DNA from: Engraulis encrasicolus | Taxonomy: Eukaryota; Chordata; Actinopteri; Clupeiformes; Engraulidae | Direction: 5' to 3' | DNA: 64,000 bases | Assembly (NCBI RefSeq): GCF_034702125.1 | Contig: NC_085857.1 | Span: 50,674,290-50,738,289, forward strand | In this document: positions 1 through 53,553 of the stretch, piece after piece | How positions within the stretch are numbered: the first letter of the stretch is position 1 | Layout: each line of letters begins with the position of its first letter | The notes under the pieces: model-generated | Database searches by the model: none | The model's input: the letters and a program-made list of their open reading frames with translations, nothing else | What the model was told of the DNA's origin: nothing | Program-made: the position numbers and the translations under genes

Positions 1-200
1 CTCAGCCCTTTCCGAGATATGAGCTATTCTAATGGGGGCAACTTTTGGGAAAATATTTGGAGTAGGCCTACGTTCATTTTTTAAAAAATGTATTCAAAAG
101 TTGTGCCCATTAGAATAGCTCATATCTCGGAAAGGGCTGAGCCAAAAACTGCAGCGTCACCGGCTACAGCACATTGAAATTGGCAGGAGTGCTCCTTTAA
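1..200. mobile_element. Foldback MITE, right part of a probable TTAA-type element
   Basis: Bases 1-48 and about 95-141 are near-perfect inverted repeats (outer end CTCAGCCCTTTCCGAGATAT, mirrored at 122-141) around a short A/T-rich loop. The similarity stops at 141, but the sequence then runs to GGAGTGCTCCTTTAA, ending in TTAA at 197-200. That resembles the TTAA-bounded ends of other MITEs here, so the palindrome may be internal to an element that begins left of the window. The palindrome is directly visible; the TTAA boundary is inference. Confidence 0.6.
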
Positions 201-519
201 TACTTTGTATTCCAGATAAAACATATAGACAACTTATATTTCTGATATACTACAGACTATTTACTGCACTGTGCGGCATACAATTACTCCAAGAGTGGAG
301 TCAAAAGTCAGCGTAACATTTTTCAGAGTAATGCATGTTAGGGTCCACTCAGGGATTGAGCCTCGGTTTCCAGTTTGGCAGGCTGATGTGCTACCACTAT
401 GCTACAGTTCAGATGGTTTAAAAGAACCAAGTGCAGAGGTTCCAAAAAGCAGAGGTTCCAAGCAAAACAATGAAGTTCTCTTTTTATTTTCCCAAAGCTC
501 AGAAGATCCACAAAAACTC

Positions 520-591
520 TAGCCTGGTGAACCAGCGCCACCCGCTGGACGGCAAAATGTTTTGTCACATTTAGTCTGGTTTATCAGGCTA
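520..591. mobile_element. Short hAT-like MITE, deleted copy
   Basis: A 72-bp segment beginning TAGCCTGGTGAACCAG and ending with its near inverse (CTGGTTTATCAGGCTA), flanked by a direct repeat of CAAAAACTC. It is an internally deleted relative of the 253-bp element at 16073-16325, sharing both ends and the GCGCCACCCGCTGGACGG stretch. Confidence 0.7.
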
Positions 592-5163
<4,572 letters not shown>

Positions 5164-5220
5164 AAAATGTTCCTGACACAGCTCCTTTCAGACAATGAAT
5201 AGAAATCAATTCTGAAATGG

Positions 5221-5421
5221 GTCATGCCCTCTACTTCCTGGTTCATGGGGCAGAGGGAGTCAAACAAGAATTACTGGGCTTGAAATGAGTGGTTTTTCGA
5301 CAACAATCCAAGCCTTGGACCTCCACCTATGCACCACAAATCCACCACGACTCGCCTCGTTCACTTCCATTCAATTTTTTTGCAACTTATTGCCCCATGA
5401 ACCAGGAAGTAGAGGGCGTGA
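5221..5421. mobile_element. Small inverted-repeat element in the GIMAP 3' flank
   Basis: About 33-bp arms, GTCATGCCCTCTACTTCCTG and continuing at 5220-5253, mirrored around 5389-5422, with a ~135-bp non-coding interior. It interrupts the 40-bp repeat array. The superfamily is not clear. Confidence 0.55.
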
Positions 5422-5641
5422 CATCTGTGCCCCATTACATCCTTTTTAGAGAACCAAAAGAGGGCAATCCTGACAATCAAACCCTTTTCGATAGCCAATA
5501 GCAAACAAACCTGAAAGACCACCCCTTAACAACCAATAGTAAACCACCCTATTGGTAGATGATAGCCCCTTCTAGGCAACAAATACAATGGGCGCGATGA
5601 AGCAGTTCTGCTATTGCTGGGCAGTGCACATGTATTGAAAT

Positions 5642-6059
5642 TAGAGATGCACCGGATCCTGATTTTTAGGATCCTGCCGGATACCGGATCCACTGCTTAA
5701 GATCCTGCCGGATCCGGAACCGGATACCGGATCCTACGAAAGGGTTGAAACACATAGCCAACTCGCACACGTGGGCCCTTTTTATTACGTTGGTGCAAAC
5801 TATTTTTAAGACTCATTGGCTTATTGCCCCACTGCCTTCAACGGCCTCTTCCAAAGGGCTTTCACTCCATGCAGCGATTGGGGTTGTGAAAGACTGACTG
5901 AAAAGCCTAAGCTACGTAAAAAGTAGAGATCCCCCATGAATTTTAGGTAACTGCCGGATACCGGATCCACTGCTTAAGATGCTGCCGGATCCGGATAGTC
6001 TGAAAAACCCTATTATCCTGCCGGATCCGGAACCGGATCTTGGATCCTGTACATCTCTA
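5642..6059. mobile_element. hAT-like MITE with GGATCC-rich repeats
   Basis: Ends TAGAGATGCACCGGATCC and GGATCCTGTACATCTCTA are inverted, and a perfect 8-bp duplication ATTGAAAT flanks them (5634-5641, 6060-6067). The interior repeats the words CCGGATACCGGATCC and CTGCCGGATCC several times, a potential cluster of transposase-binding sites. 418 bp, non-coding. Confidence 0.85.
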
Positions 6060-6379
6060 ATTGAAATACAAAGCACGTTCAAATTTTGTGGAATCCCGAG
6101 AATCCTGACCTTCAACTCTGTAAAAGTGGGTGTGAATACTAGGTGACCTAATGTCAGTTCGAGATTTCTTCAGGTTGATCTTGTGCGGAAGTATGACGAG
6201 TTCCCAAGCCGATGTTTTCAGTGACAACACACGCATCATCAACATGGCGATCATGTATGCAACTGGCATGTGATTGTAGCAGGTGACCCTTTCTGCTACC
6301 TCGCTGTGCCCTTCCCAGCTACCTCCAGTAACAAGGAGGTGACTACAGGGCAATTAACTAATGGGCACTAGATGCATCT

Positions 6380-7232
6380 TTTAAAAACCCTGAGCCAACA
6401 ACATGGTAGTTCCTGCTGCTTTGGTGTGTGTGCCAGACTGGCCAATTTGGGTATGTTGTGTTTTTGTCCTTTCATTATGTTCATTCATGTCTTTATTTTG
6501 TTGTCTTATGTATTGACTGTTTGTATTTATCTGTACTGTAGCCACACACATGCGCCTCAGGCTAAGGCCTAGCTTTGATGTAGCTTCCTTGGGCCTGCTT
6601 ACAGGTATGTTCTATGCTCATATAAATCTTGTCAAGTGCAGTGGTAAAATGCTAACTTGAACATGTGGAAACAGATGGTTGATGTAAACATGTGTAAGCT
6701 TAGCTGTGCAGTTTTCATGTGATTGTTTTTGTTTTTCAGGTAGCATGGCCTTTAATCCTGTACTGCTCCCAGTGTAGGTCGTGCTGCTGTCTTGTCTTGT
6801 CTTGTGTTTTTGTTTTCTTTTGATTTTGTGTTCACTTACTGTCTGCCTGTTTAGTTTCATTTTTTTGGCATAACCCCCAAGGTAACATCGGGTTTTATCT
6901 GGCAAGGAGCATTAGTTTAGAGGGTGGCTAGTCATATACTAGTGTGCTGCATTTGGCACTTGTTTGCTGTGTAATCCAGAATGTTTGCTGTGGACTGTTT
7001 TAAGTCATGGGCTGCTGTGATGAAGGTACACTTTCCAGTAGCATGCCCCCTTTACTCACTGTGAGCTCTTGCCAGTCTCATCCCGAATAAATAAAATAAC
7101 TACTTTTTATGTTGGTATTCACGTCTCCTCATGTCTTTTCGAACCTGTGTGCCTTATGTTACTATTGCTGGTTTAAGTCAAAGTATTCAATAGTCTGGGG
7201 GTGAAACTCGCCCAGTGGCGTAGTCGTGCAAT
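6380..7232 (+). mobile_element. LTR-like sequence with poly(A) signal and primer-site-like end
   Basis: The 3' portion (AATAAA near 7086, CGAACCTGTGTGCC, a G-run then TGAAACTCGCCCA, then TGGCGTAGTCGTGCA at ~7217) matches the order and wording at 56690-56805. That is what two LTR 3' ends followed by a primer-binding site would look like. The left boundary is not defined and no target duplication was found, so the limits are approximate and the LTR identity is inference. Confidence 0.4.
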
Positions 7233-7593
7233 TACAAGATGGGTTATTATTTTGGGTAATTATCAAACCTTAAAAGTCCACTCTGCTACAAAAACAATAT
7301 CACAAATTCAGAAAAAAATTTCTCATAATCGCCATCAACAACACTGGTTAGTGTCATTCAATTGCAGATGCACATATGTCAGTCTCTGACTGCTCAATCT
7401 AGCCTCAAAAAAACATTTACCCCAAAGTGTAGACATACCTAATATAGTCACATGTACATTTTCCATGTAATTTCCCCACATAATCTTTAAGTACAAGAAA
7501 CAAGATATTTTATTTGTCGTGTGTGTATATGAAACATATATACAATGAAAAGCTTCCCTGCTCTAGGAGTCCCAAAAAAGGTTAAAAAGAATG

Positions 7594-8286
7594 TTAAAAA
7601 GGAAAAAAAAAAGTTGGAAAAAAATATATATTTAAAAAGTTGAAAGCTGCAAAAAATAAAATAAAAAAATGGCAGGTTGGAGAAAGGGGAGATGTGATGA
7701 GTGGATTCCTTCCTATGTTGGTGTTTTTGAATTCAACAGTCTGATACATTGAGGGAAGAAGCTGTCCCTGAGTCGGCTGGTGTTGGCACGTAAGCACCTG
7801 TATCTCCGGGCAGATGGTAGAAGGGTGAAGTGTGTGTAGCTGGGGTGGTGCGGATCAGCTATAATTCGTTTGGCCCTCCTCAGACACCGCTGATTGTAAA
7901 GATCCTGGATGTTGGGTAGATCTGATTTGATTGTCCGTTGAGCAGATTTGATGACTCGCTGGAGGTCTCTCCTGTCTTGGGCAGTGGTGTTACCATACCA
8001 GGCTGTGAAATTACCAGTTAAAATGCTTTCTATTTTACAGCGATAGAAGTTGGCCAGTATCCTACTCTCCATTCCATATCTGTGCAGCCGTCTCAGAAAA
8101 AAAACAGTCGCTGTCTAGCCGTCTTAGTGATGCAATTGATGTGATGAGACCAGCTGAGATCCTCCTTCATGTTGACTCCTAGGAATGTATAGCTCTTAAC
8201 CCTCTCCACTGCAGTTTCAGCGATGTAAATGTCACATGTAGGATACATGATGCATGATGTACAGTAGGATATTCCAAATTGCAAGA
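7594..8286 (-). pseudogene. LINE (L2/CR1-like) reverse-transcriptase C-terminal remnant
   Basis: The minus strand translates to the conserved end of an L2/CR1-type ORF2: VKSYTFLGVNMKEDLSW, then, after a frameshift at an A-run near 8097-8105, ILANFYRCKIESILTGNFTA, WYGN, LQRVIKSAQRTI, HPSYTHFTLLPSARRYR and SFFPQCIRLLN. Only the last ~220 codons remain. The frameshift and missing upstream two thirds make it non-functional. A (GT)n tract abuts its upstream side. Confidence 0.85.
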
Positions 8287-8297
8287 TCTTTCATGAT

Positions 8298-8399
<102 letters not shown>

Positions 8400-8552
8400 A
8401 GAGGGCTGACAAGGCACCAGACAGGGTATAGACCGGGCCAGAAATCATTGCCAGTGACAGATCCATGGAATTTAGTAAGTGAAGATTTTCTTGCACACCT
8501 CCTTGGTCAGGTGCGTAGGAGTGGAACCCCAAAGTCACCAACGTTAGATCAA

Positions 8553-8710
8553 AGAAAGCTCCCGCACACTGTTCACATTTGCATGGTTTAATGCAACGTT
8601 TCGGTCTACTGACCTTCTTCAAGCAATTCCTAGGAATTGCTTGAAGAAGGTCAGTAGACCGAAACGTTGCATTAAACCATGCAAATGTGAACAGTGTGCG
8701 GGAGCTTTCT
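8553..8710. repeat. Perfect 158-bp palindrome
   Basis: 79-base arms with no spacer, centred on CCTAGG at 8629-8634. Each arm carries GAAGAAGGTCAGTAGACCGA followed by AACGTTGCATTAAACC. A GAAGAAGG...CCGAAACG word of this kind is common in Penelope-like element termini, so this may be two such termini joined head to head; that attribution is inference. Such a palindrome can extrude as a cruciform. Confidence 0.9.
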
Positions 8711-9705
8711 GAGATCCATGGAATTCACAGTCATTATAATGCTAATTCTAATGCAGAACCACTATATAATGAGCAAAGATGAAGCAGAAAGTAATTACAT
8801 AACCTCTGCCGCACTGTCTGTGTTCTACTCCCACCTGGCTCTGGCCACTAGCAAATGCCATTCGTTGCGAGCAGCAGAACTTGTTGTCACGATGTGGGTG
8901 GTATTAAATACAGTGCATATAAAGTCGGCCACAAACATGCACGAAACGATGAGCTTGCATCAGTTTCATCTACTAACACATCACGTGTGAGGTGTGGGGG
9001 GACAGGTGGAGAGGAGGAGCTGAAGCGGGGAGCAGTGCAAACTTGAGTAGGGGTGTGAGACAAAACACATACACGTGAGTGAACTGCTGACCAACCAGTT
9101 CATGGGCGCGAGACCTCGGAGGCGGTCTGCAGAAGAGCATCAACGGGGATAAGCAACTGCAGGGGTTGCAAGGCTCGACTGCAATAGCATTTATCCCGCG
9201 ATAGTTTGACACCATGTGACATGTCACCTGGTCGTGCAACATGACTGAAATTTGGTAAGTTGCACAGGAAATCTAAACATCATGCCGCATATATAGCTAG
9301 AATGCATTGCTGTCTATCTGCGCAGATAGCCGCTGCGGTATCTCGTACAAGCCTATTGTGTATATACCATAAGGCATAGCACTAGTAAATGTTATCGTGG
9401 GGATGAAAATTGAGGACAATAGCCCTTATAATTCCTGTGCCTTTTACATTATTACAATTGGCTCAACAACCGGCTCAAGTCTGGCTATGCTCCATTTGCT
9501 TGTGACTTGTTCTTTGCAGATTGCTATGATTGGTGCTGCCAATTGATGGTAATTGAGGCTCCCATAAACAGGCTTCACTGCTTGGCTCTCTCTCTCTCTC
9601 TCTCAGCGTCGCTCCACGCCCTCTGCCAAGCTTGACCAGCTTTCGTTCATATCATGTTTGAAAAAACAATACAATACATCATTAGGAACTCCTGTTTGAG
9701 CAGTA
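8711..9705. other. No feature recognised
   Basis: Unique-looking sequence apart from a short (CT)n run at 9589-9604. No exon with splice-site support on either strand. Confidence 0.4.
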
Positions 9706-9835
9706 CCCTGAAGAAGGCTTGCGGCAAAACGCGTGGGTCTCTGCTCCCATGTTTTTAAACTTTTTAGCCATGTTTCAATAAAGGCTTTTTAATATTTTTC
9801 CACACGAAGAGTGCCTTGGACTCCCCTTTTTTGAC
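9706..9835 (+). mobile_element. Penelope-like terminal fragment
   Basis: CCTGAAGAAGGCTTGCGGCA followed by AAACGCGTGGGTCTC, then TTTCAATAAAGGCTTTTTAA and CGAAGAGTGCCTTGGACTCC. The GAAGAAGG..GCG(A)AAACG hairpin word with a following AATAAA is typical of Penelope-like element ends in fish. No coding part is attached. Confidence 0.45.
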
Positions 9836-10769
9836 AAGATATTGTTTTTTCCCCAACACCAAAGAGCACCTTCAAGATTTTTTCTGAACAATTCCCTGAG
9901 CACTTCGGATTTTCTCTTCACTTGACAATACATGTATGATTCAAACATATGCTATGGTGTGGTCTCTATTATGTTTTGGCTGCCTTGAGCCAGGCAGTCC
10001 TAACAACACATTTTGTAGCTGTCTGCTACACCTTGATATAGTTTAGGTAGCCTACTTTGTCTAACTGACACCAACCTTGCTAAAGTGAGACCTACAGTAT
10101 AGTTAAAATCTAGAAATCTTCAAAAAGATCACACTGAAGTGATGTCAATGTTTTTCCATTAAAGTTTTAACACAAGCTTCACAAATTCACAATTTTATAG
10201 ACCTTCAAGTAAATTAATTTGACCAAGTTTTGTGAAGCCTGCATCTTATATACGTAAGTGACGTTTGTGAAACACATATATGAAAGTATATGATTAAGTA
10301 TAGATGATTAATCAACAAATTATGTAGTGTGATCAACCTCAAACAATAGAAAGAATGAAAGAATATACATAGTACGCATATTTAAATGGACCCCCTTTAG
10401 TGAATGCACCCAACAATCTATATCCCTATAACCCTAAAAGTACAATGCATCGCACCCTAACCCTAATGCCCTAACCCATAATTTTAATAATATTTCTCCA
10501 TAGATAAAGCAGAATCGTGTATCACAAAAGTTTTTTTTCTCTCCCAGTATTTCCACAAGTTTAAATGGCCACAAAATCCTCTAATTTTAACAGACTGCTA
10601 CATGTGTGGCCTCATTAGAAAAGAAAGATTAGAACGGGTACCCTCAGAGGCGTACTGTGACTTAAAATGTGCCTGGACCTACTTGAACCAGGTTTTTACT
10701 TTGAACATACACAAATTCCTGGACAATGTTGGCTTGAAGATCAGCTGTGCCAGACTGTGGCTGCACCCT
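9836..10769. other. AT-rich 3' flank of the adhesion GPCR gene
   Basis: Holds the presumed 3' UTR side of the minus-strand receptor gene. Short CCCTAA-type runs occur near 10428-10475. No convincing minus-strand AATAAA was located near the stop codon, so the polyadenylation site is not assigned. Confidence 0.35.
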
Positions 10770-46658
<35,889 letters not shown>

Positions 46659-46811
46659 ATTAAACACACACATTAATCCAAATATTGTTGGACATCTGTA
46701 CATACAGTAGGAGCAGTTGGATAGGTGTGTTGACCTGTTCAGGCCAGAGTCGATATGATCTGTGCGTCTGTAGACTGAAGACAGTCACGTAATGAATATG
46801 TGGGATGTACA

Positions 46812-47096
46812 CAGGGCCGGATCAAGATGCCCTGAGGCCCCTGGGCTACAGCTTTATGTGGGGGCCCACCGGAAGGCAGATCTCGCAACACATTTACACA
46901 GTGGCAGTGTCATAATTAAGAGCTATGAATTAAGGATAACATGTCTACCAGCTGTACTCAAAATGACAGATTCTTTGTTTCACGATTGCATCTTGTCACA
47001 ATTTTGCCCTATTCACGTTTGGCGCAGCAGGCATCCCCTGGCAAGTGGGGGCCCCTGGGCTGCAGCCATATCTAGCCCGTGCATTAACCGGCCCTG
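46812..47096. mobile_element. hAT-like MITE upstream of the receptor gene
   Basis: CAGGGCCGGATCAAG...TTAACCGGCCCTG, with GATGTACA/GATATACA at the borders (7 of 8 matching). It ends about 150 bp from the first possible start codon, so it sits in or near the promoter. Confidence 0.8.
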
Positions 47097-47481
47097 GATA
47101 TACAGTATGGGCTGGTACTCCATGGTGTACGTGCCGGAGGTGAGTACATGAACTGGTGACGTCAGGGCCCTGAGGCTCTATAGAACTCTGAGAGCTACTG
47201 TTCCTCTCCAGGCCCTCATGCAAATGTATTGTTTAAAGCCAGACAAAGGCAAGCATACAAATTAACCAAAGTCAAACAAAGGATGAATACAATGTAATAC
47301 AATACAATAGTATTATACACTTTGATGATAGTATAGTCCTCAATTCAATTCAATTCTCACCATGTCCATTTCACAAGTAATAGTACTATTAGTTGAAGTG
47401 CCTAGATGTAGCAATAGTGCTAGTAGTATTAGTAGTAGTATTAGTAGTATTAGAAGTACTCCTAGTTGAAGTAGTCGTTGG

Positions 47482-47584
<103 letters not shown>

Positions 47585-49684
47585 ATTGACTGGAACCAAA
47601 AACAAAGCCTGGGCATTTTTAGCATAAACCCACCCCTCACACAGACCCCTGCTTTTGTGAGATTATTATTATTAGCAGGGCTCTAAATTAACCTTTTTCA
47701 TCACCAGCCAGAATGTACAGTAGATGTTAATCTTACTAGCCAAACACACACTCACTAATGGGTCAAAGTGGCTAGTAAGTTGGTCTTTTCTACCAGTCAA
47801 ACTGATTTACACAGCACGAAAAGGGGGATTTGTGACAATGAACTCGTCCCAAATCGCCCACGGACTTGCCTAACTTTCGTCTGATTTTGAGCGCTTAGAG
47901 AATGCGAAATTAACAGTTTTGGTGACACGTAAATCGCCCGGAAGCGAATCAAAGCCGTGGAGAGGTCTCACAGCAGGGTGTTAATGGCCCAACGATTAAC
48001 ATGAAAGGCAATGACAGCCAGCCCGGAACGCGGACTAGCCTTGCTCTAATTGGACGAAAAAGACACGTGACTCAAAGTAAAAGAGCTGCGCTGTTGGTTA
48101 GCAGGGTCGGCAGCTACGACCTTCTATTGGTCACGTTGGATTAATTTATGCATACCGTAGGCCTATACAGTAGGTCCGTATAATTATGCAAAAATTATTA
48201 TTACTAATATACCTAGGTTGATTTTACTTTGTATATTCACATCATTATATTCACATCATTATAGACTGCACTGTGATGGGGCTTCAGCATGCATGATGTG
48301 AATTTATTGATAAAATGAAAATGAATGAAATTAAAATGAATTTTTTAAATGCTTTTAATATCACACCAAACAATGTACACACACTTAGACAGGAACCGTG
48401 CATTTCATAAATATACATAATTTAAAACTACACACATACCCTGCAAACAATATACTCTAGGCTATATGCAGTGATGTACAGTAGCCTACTCAGGTCACAA
48501 ATGTACAACTCAGAAACAAACACGCATCTCTCTCCCAAGCGGCGTTTCCGATTGTCTCCCACGTCCTAACACTGGCCGTCAGAGCATTGAAGAAATCTTA
48601 ATACTCAACAGCACTCAAATTTTGCCAAGTCGAACAGGTGAGGTCAGGCATAAACGCGTTGTCCTGACCGTCTGTTAAGACAATGCGATGCGACACAGAA
48701 AAGACGGGCGGCTCTCCGTGCATAGTGACTAAAAGTTAGCATCAACTTTGAAAAAGGGTCAAGTCACCATCAGAAGAAAACGGCCGTCTTGTTACACATG
48801 TGTTTGAGTGAAACGGTAGACGGTAGGGACTTTGTGAGGCTATTTATTTAATGCCTACATATAACGTGACCCAAAATGTCTCTAAGCTGCACGTTGCAAT
48901 ATAGCCAAGTATTCGAGAAAACCTGATGCAGCCAGAGTCCAACAACTTCAATGCACCAGAAGTGAATTCGCCTTCTAGTTGGGTGTGTGCGTCACGTGTA
49001 TTTAATAGAATATATGCGCATGTACAATTACAATACAGCTACCTTATTACCTGGAATATTTTTGAGGGCTGATATTACAAAAAGCTAGTAGGTAATTTTA
49101 CTTTTCTTTTCTCTACCTACCATTCAACCATGAGTGGTTGGCTCTGTCCACACACCAGTTTGAACTAAATAACTAAGAATTTATTTATTTATTTATTTTT
49201 TTTTGGGGGGGGGGAGGGGAGATGAAAGGGGAAAATAAGATGTAAAAAAAAAAAAACAATTTGGCAAAAAATAAATCAGAAAAAAACTGAATGAGGAAAA
49301 ATAAAACGGATTTCATAGGCCCCTACGACAGGTTAGGTTTGGGAAGGGCACAATTCATAAAACTCAGAAACATACAATGCTTTTTCAAAAAAAGGGTTCT
49401 ATGTTCCCCGCTGCATCCAAGTAGACTGCTGCCACATTGCTAAGAGCAGGTTGTTATTACACCTCTGACAGGTTAGGTTTAAGGATAGTTTTAGTCAGGG
49501 CACATACAAAAATGGATTTGAGTAAAAGTTGTCAATTCATAGTAAATACGTGGTAAATATGAAAGTAAGAGGAAAAATAGTACATGTACAGCATTTTAGT
49601 GCAGACTACACAGGTATGTACAATATTATAAAGTAAACATTGCTGTTGATTATGTTCTTCAGCCGCCAATCATGCCAGCAGGGT

Positions 49685-49752
49685 CTACTGAAGGTCTCTG
49701 GTCACTGCTTCCTCGTCATACTGCAACAGGCACTCAGTCTCACTTCTGGGAG
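49685..49752 (-). other. Exon-like module in the EnSpm-like element (copy 3)
   Basis: After acceptor TTTCTACAG it reads RSETECLLQYDEEAVTRDLQ and TAG. The open frame and stop position are conserved with 26373-26440. Confidence 0.45.
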
Positions 49753-50027
49753 CTGTAGAAATAACAAATAAATAAATACTTCGTCATGCACCTCATATTG
49801 ACATAGCAAATATATCAATAAGCAAGACATATTGAGCCCAACAGGGATAATCTTACACTATATCAGTTTTCTGTGGTCTCTTGTAAGATTGCCCATCACC
49901 ATCCTGCAGGACACTACCGTCTCCCTGCCAGGATCTGTAGGATGTAAGAAAATAAATCAAAACATAGCAATGCACAGCATTGACAACTTATCTATAAAGT
50001 AGCACAAGTCATATTGACAATGTAGGA

Positions 50028-50357
50028 CAGGGGTGGGGAACCTATGTCTCTAGGGCCGTTTGCGACCCTTGAGGCTGTTTTATCCGGCCCCCGATATAAT
50101 TTTAATGCAATTCCATCTTCACATGAAATATGACATATTTTGTAAAGGAATCTTAGAAAATACATTAGCAATACAATTAAGTTATATTCAGGGAACCTGA
50201 AGTTGGCGTTTGTTTAAATGTGGCTGCCTTCAATATAGGCCTAAAGTGAAAGGGAAAAATCCTGGTTTGTGTTCATAGTACGGCCCTTGGAGGACTTTTA
50301 TGGCCCCTCGGATGAATTTGAAGTGGCCATTCGAATGAGAAAGGTTCCCCAACCCTG
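50028..50357. mobile_element. hAT-like MITE, copy 4
   Basis: CAGGGGTGGGGAACC...GTTCCCCAACCCTG; the counterpart of 22324-22654 and 25799-26126 in the inverted EnSpm-like copy. Confidence 0.8.
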
Positions 50358-52750
50358 ACGTAGGCTATAGGTTAAGCTTACCCTCTTTCACTCTACTGTG
50401 CCCATTTCGGGTTGACCTCCACACGCGTCTGTAGCACAGCACACAGGATTGCAGGACACGGCATCCTGCAGGACACTGCAAAAAACAAGGGGAACGAATA
50501 AATGACCTGTCCAGTTCTATAAAAAAGAAAAGAAATTTGATGCAGTGCCAGAGCTGTGGTAAAAGTAACCTTGGTTGTATCATCTAGGACTAGGGTGTGT
50601 GTGAGTGTGTGGTAAATCCAGTGTTCACATTATTCAGATATGAGAATTAATTCATTAATTTTAACTGATATCACCACATACCGATATCAGTGCCATTTCA
50701 CCCTGCCAAGACACTGGACCTTCTATGATCAGGGCGTCCTCGTCATACTGCAGCAGGCACCCTGTTGTTTCTACAGCTCCTAGAAGAGAGACAAATAAAT
50801 TAAATACTTCGCCATGCATCTCATATTGACATAGCTAATGTATCAATGAGCAAGTCATATTGGTCACAAAGAAGTTAATCTTACATTCTTTCAGTCTTCT
50901 ATGGCAAGACTGCTCCTCATAAGAGCTGTTAGGCCTTCAAGTGACTCGTCTTCGCCATATTATGAGACAGCAGCCTGTGAAAACATGGTAAACAGAATAA
51001 CCCATTAACCTTGGGTCCTAATATAATACATGGACATAAACTAGCCTACATTATTTATACAATGTCAGTAAACCTCCACGTGAAACAATAAGAAAAAGTG
51101 ACCATGCATAATTTCAATTTCTTGAAGAGGCCAGCTACACTTATTTGTGCAACAAGTGCTGTTTTGAGGACCCATACGTTTTAAAGGACATGCTGCCTGC
51201 CTACTGTTGCAAATGCCAGGGTATTTCACATTGATTTCGGGGTGGCGTGCTCTATTGCAACACTTATTTGTGCAACAAGTGGTGTTTTGAGGACCCATAC
51301 TTTTTAAGGACAGGTTGCCTACTGTTGCAAATGCCAGGGTATTTCACATTGATTTCCAAACTATTTCTTTCCTAACTACAGGGACGTTAGTCGAGTAATG
51401 ACGCTACGACCAAGCTACTAGGGAATGTAATTAAACTAGTCGCTTCGCTACTGCCCAGCACTGAAAACCAACATACCCAGACGGCACACCAATCTTGCCA
51501 ACGTCGCCTAGATGCATTTTTGCCGCTGTAAAATACATTGGCAAGACGTCCAAGCGTTAGTTCATCAGCGAAATGCCGGGCAGACGTGAAAAATGAGCAG
51601 TGCCCAGCAACTAGTTGATGAGCTAACGCAATAGCATGCTAACGTAGCCTTTGTCAATCTTAAGCGCTGGGAGATGGTCACTCCCATGTAAGATCACTCC
51701 CGGACGTGTAGTCCCAGGTGATTCTATCAATCCCAGGCGTTCTATCCCACCCGATTACATTTCTCGTATTATCATACACTACCACATACAAGCAATTCAG
51801 GGTTAGGTTTAGGGTTAAGGTAAGGGTTAGGTTTAGGGTACGTAACAAAAAAACTAACATCAAAAAGATAACTAGCTCGGTGGGCTCGATAGTCTGGCTA
51901 GTGGGAGCGAACCGACTGGGGATCGAACCGCGCTGGGAGCGACAAACTGGGAATCATCTTTAGGCAGGGGAAAGGCAATTGAGAACGAGCAATGTCAAAC
52001 AACTTTCCATCAACAAGTATACTTAACATATTCACCGTTTCACTACTGCATTTTGTCATTACGATGCTCGCAAGTTGTCAGAATTTACTAGCGTACAGCA
52101 GCAACAAGAGTAGTCACATTCATTGAGGGGACTTGTGCTACAACTTAGCAATGGCGGATCTGTGTTCAGAGGAGCTATTCAATCGCTCTTGAGTACTGAA
52201 ACTTTAAACCACAGTTGAGTAAAATTTACTTACATGTATGTGAAGCCCATTTTCCGTTGGTATGTGAGGAACTTTCCCCCATATCGCCAAGAAACTTGTA
52301 ACAGTGAAACCACACAGACAGCGCGTGGTGTTGTTCAGATAGGTCGGTGTTGTTGACCGCGGTAGATGGCTTCTTTGTGGCTTGTGTGTGGAATTCGCAT
52401 TGTGCGAATTAGTTGTACTGCCACCTAAAGGCTTGGTGTAGAACTAATTTAACCAGAGACAGTCTGTTTTGAACTTCCTTGAACAATCCTTGCTAGTTCA
52501 GAATACCAGAGTGGCCAAGCACATTGATGTTTTTCCTCAAAAGCAGGGGTGAGGAACCTTTTTAATTCAAAGGGTCACTTCAAAATGTAGGCTATGTCCA
52601 AGAAAGATCATTCAGATGTTTCTATTCTGATTTCTATTCGGTTCATTTAAATGTTAGCACCGAATTGTTTGATCAACTTCATTTCTGAGCTTATAGTATC
52701 ATAATAAAATGTACTGACAGCAGAGCTGTGGCTAGAAGAAAGGTTTAATG

Positions 52751-53126
52751 CAGGGGTGGGGAACCTTTTTCATTCGAAGGGCCACTTCAAATTCCTACCA
52801 TGGTCATAAAATCCTCCGGGGGCCGTACTATGAACACAAATCAGGATTTCCCCATGAAATTTAGGCATATATAGACACCATTAGGCCTATATAGACATAT
52901 AGACACCTTTAAAGGTAGACACATTTAAAACAGTCCCCACCTTTTCTAGGTCCCCTGAATATAGGCCTAACTTAATTGCATTGGAAATGTAATTTCTAAG
53001 ATTCCTTTAGGCCTGCAAAATATGTCATAGGCCTATTTCATGTGAAGTTGCAAAACATTATAATGATATCAGGGGGCCGGATAAAACGGCCTCAAGGGCC
53101 CTCGAGACATAGGTTCACTACCCCTG
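52751..53126. mobile_element. hAT-like MITE, copy 5
   Basis: CAGGGGTGGGGAACC...GTTCACTACCCCTG with GTTTAATG on both sides (52743-52750, 53127-53134). Same ancestral insertion as 18577-18943. Confidence 0.88.
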
Positions 53127-53553
53127 GTTTAATGGTTAGTGATTCTGAAAAACACCACTGGGCAGCGTGAACAAACATACACACAGACACACACACACAC
53201 ACATTTTAGTAAAAGGCCAAAAAATGCCCTAGGGCCCCCAACAATCCCGTTGCCTAGGGACCCCAAAATCCTAGAAACAGGCCTGCCGACCCCCCACTCC
53301 CTCCCACCCACCTGACCTCACCCCACCCCACCCCACTTGAAATTGACTGTAGCAGCTCCCGACCTGATCACTGGCATTTACATATTAAAGGCTCTCCTAA
53401 GAAGGGGATGGGAGGGGGGCATGGGGGAGCCGCAAATGCTGTGGCTTGAGGTATGAGGCAGTTTAAGGTGCAAAACTCATCCACATATTCCTCTTTTCAT
53501 GCAGTGTTAGCACCAGCATTTGGCTGGTTAGCAGGTGTTAATGTAGAGCCTCG

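Larger units (their letters stand above)
47810..53506 (-). mobile_element. EnSpm/CACTA-like DNA transposon, 5.7 kb, inverted copy
   Basis: CACAGCACGAAAAGGGGGAT at the left, counterpart CACTGCATGAAAAGAGGAAT reading inward from the right, TTA on both sides (47807-47809, 53507-53509). It is the same element as 18153-27965 in reverse orientation, lacking the internal duplication, the TTAA MITE and the 2.4-kb insertion. Shared landmarks: the GTTTAATG-flanked hAT MITE, the telomere-like run, and the LLQYDED modules. No intact transposase. Confidence 0.82.
47676..53553. mobile_element. hAT-like MITE split by an EnSpm-like insertion
   Basis: CAGGGCTCTAAATTAAC at the left, GTTAATGTAGAGCCTCG at the right, and a perfect 8-bp duplication ATTATTAG (47668-47675, 53554-53561). 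Without the nested 5.7-kb element it is under 200 bp. Confidence 0.8.
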
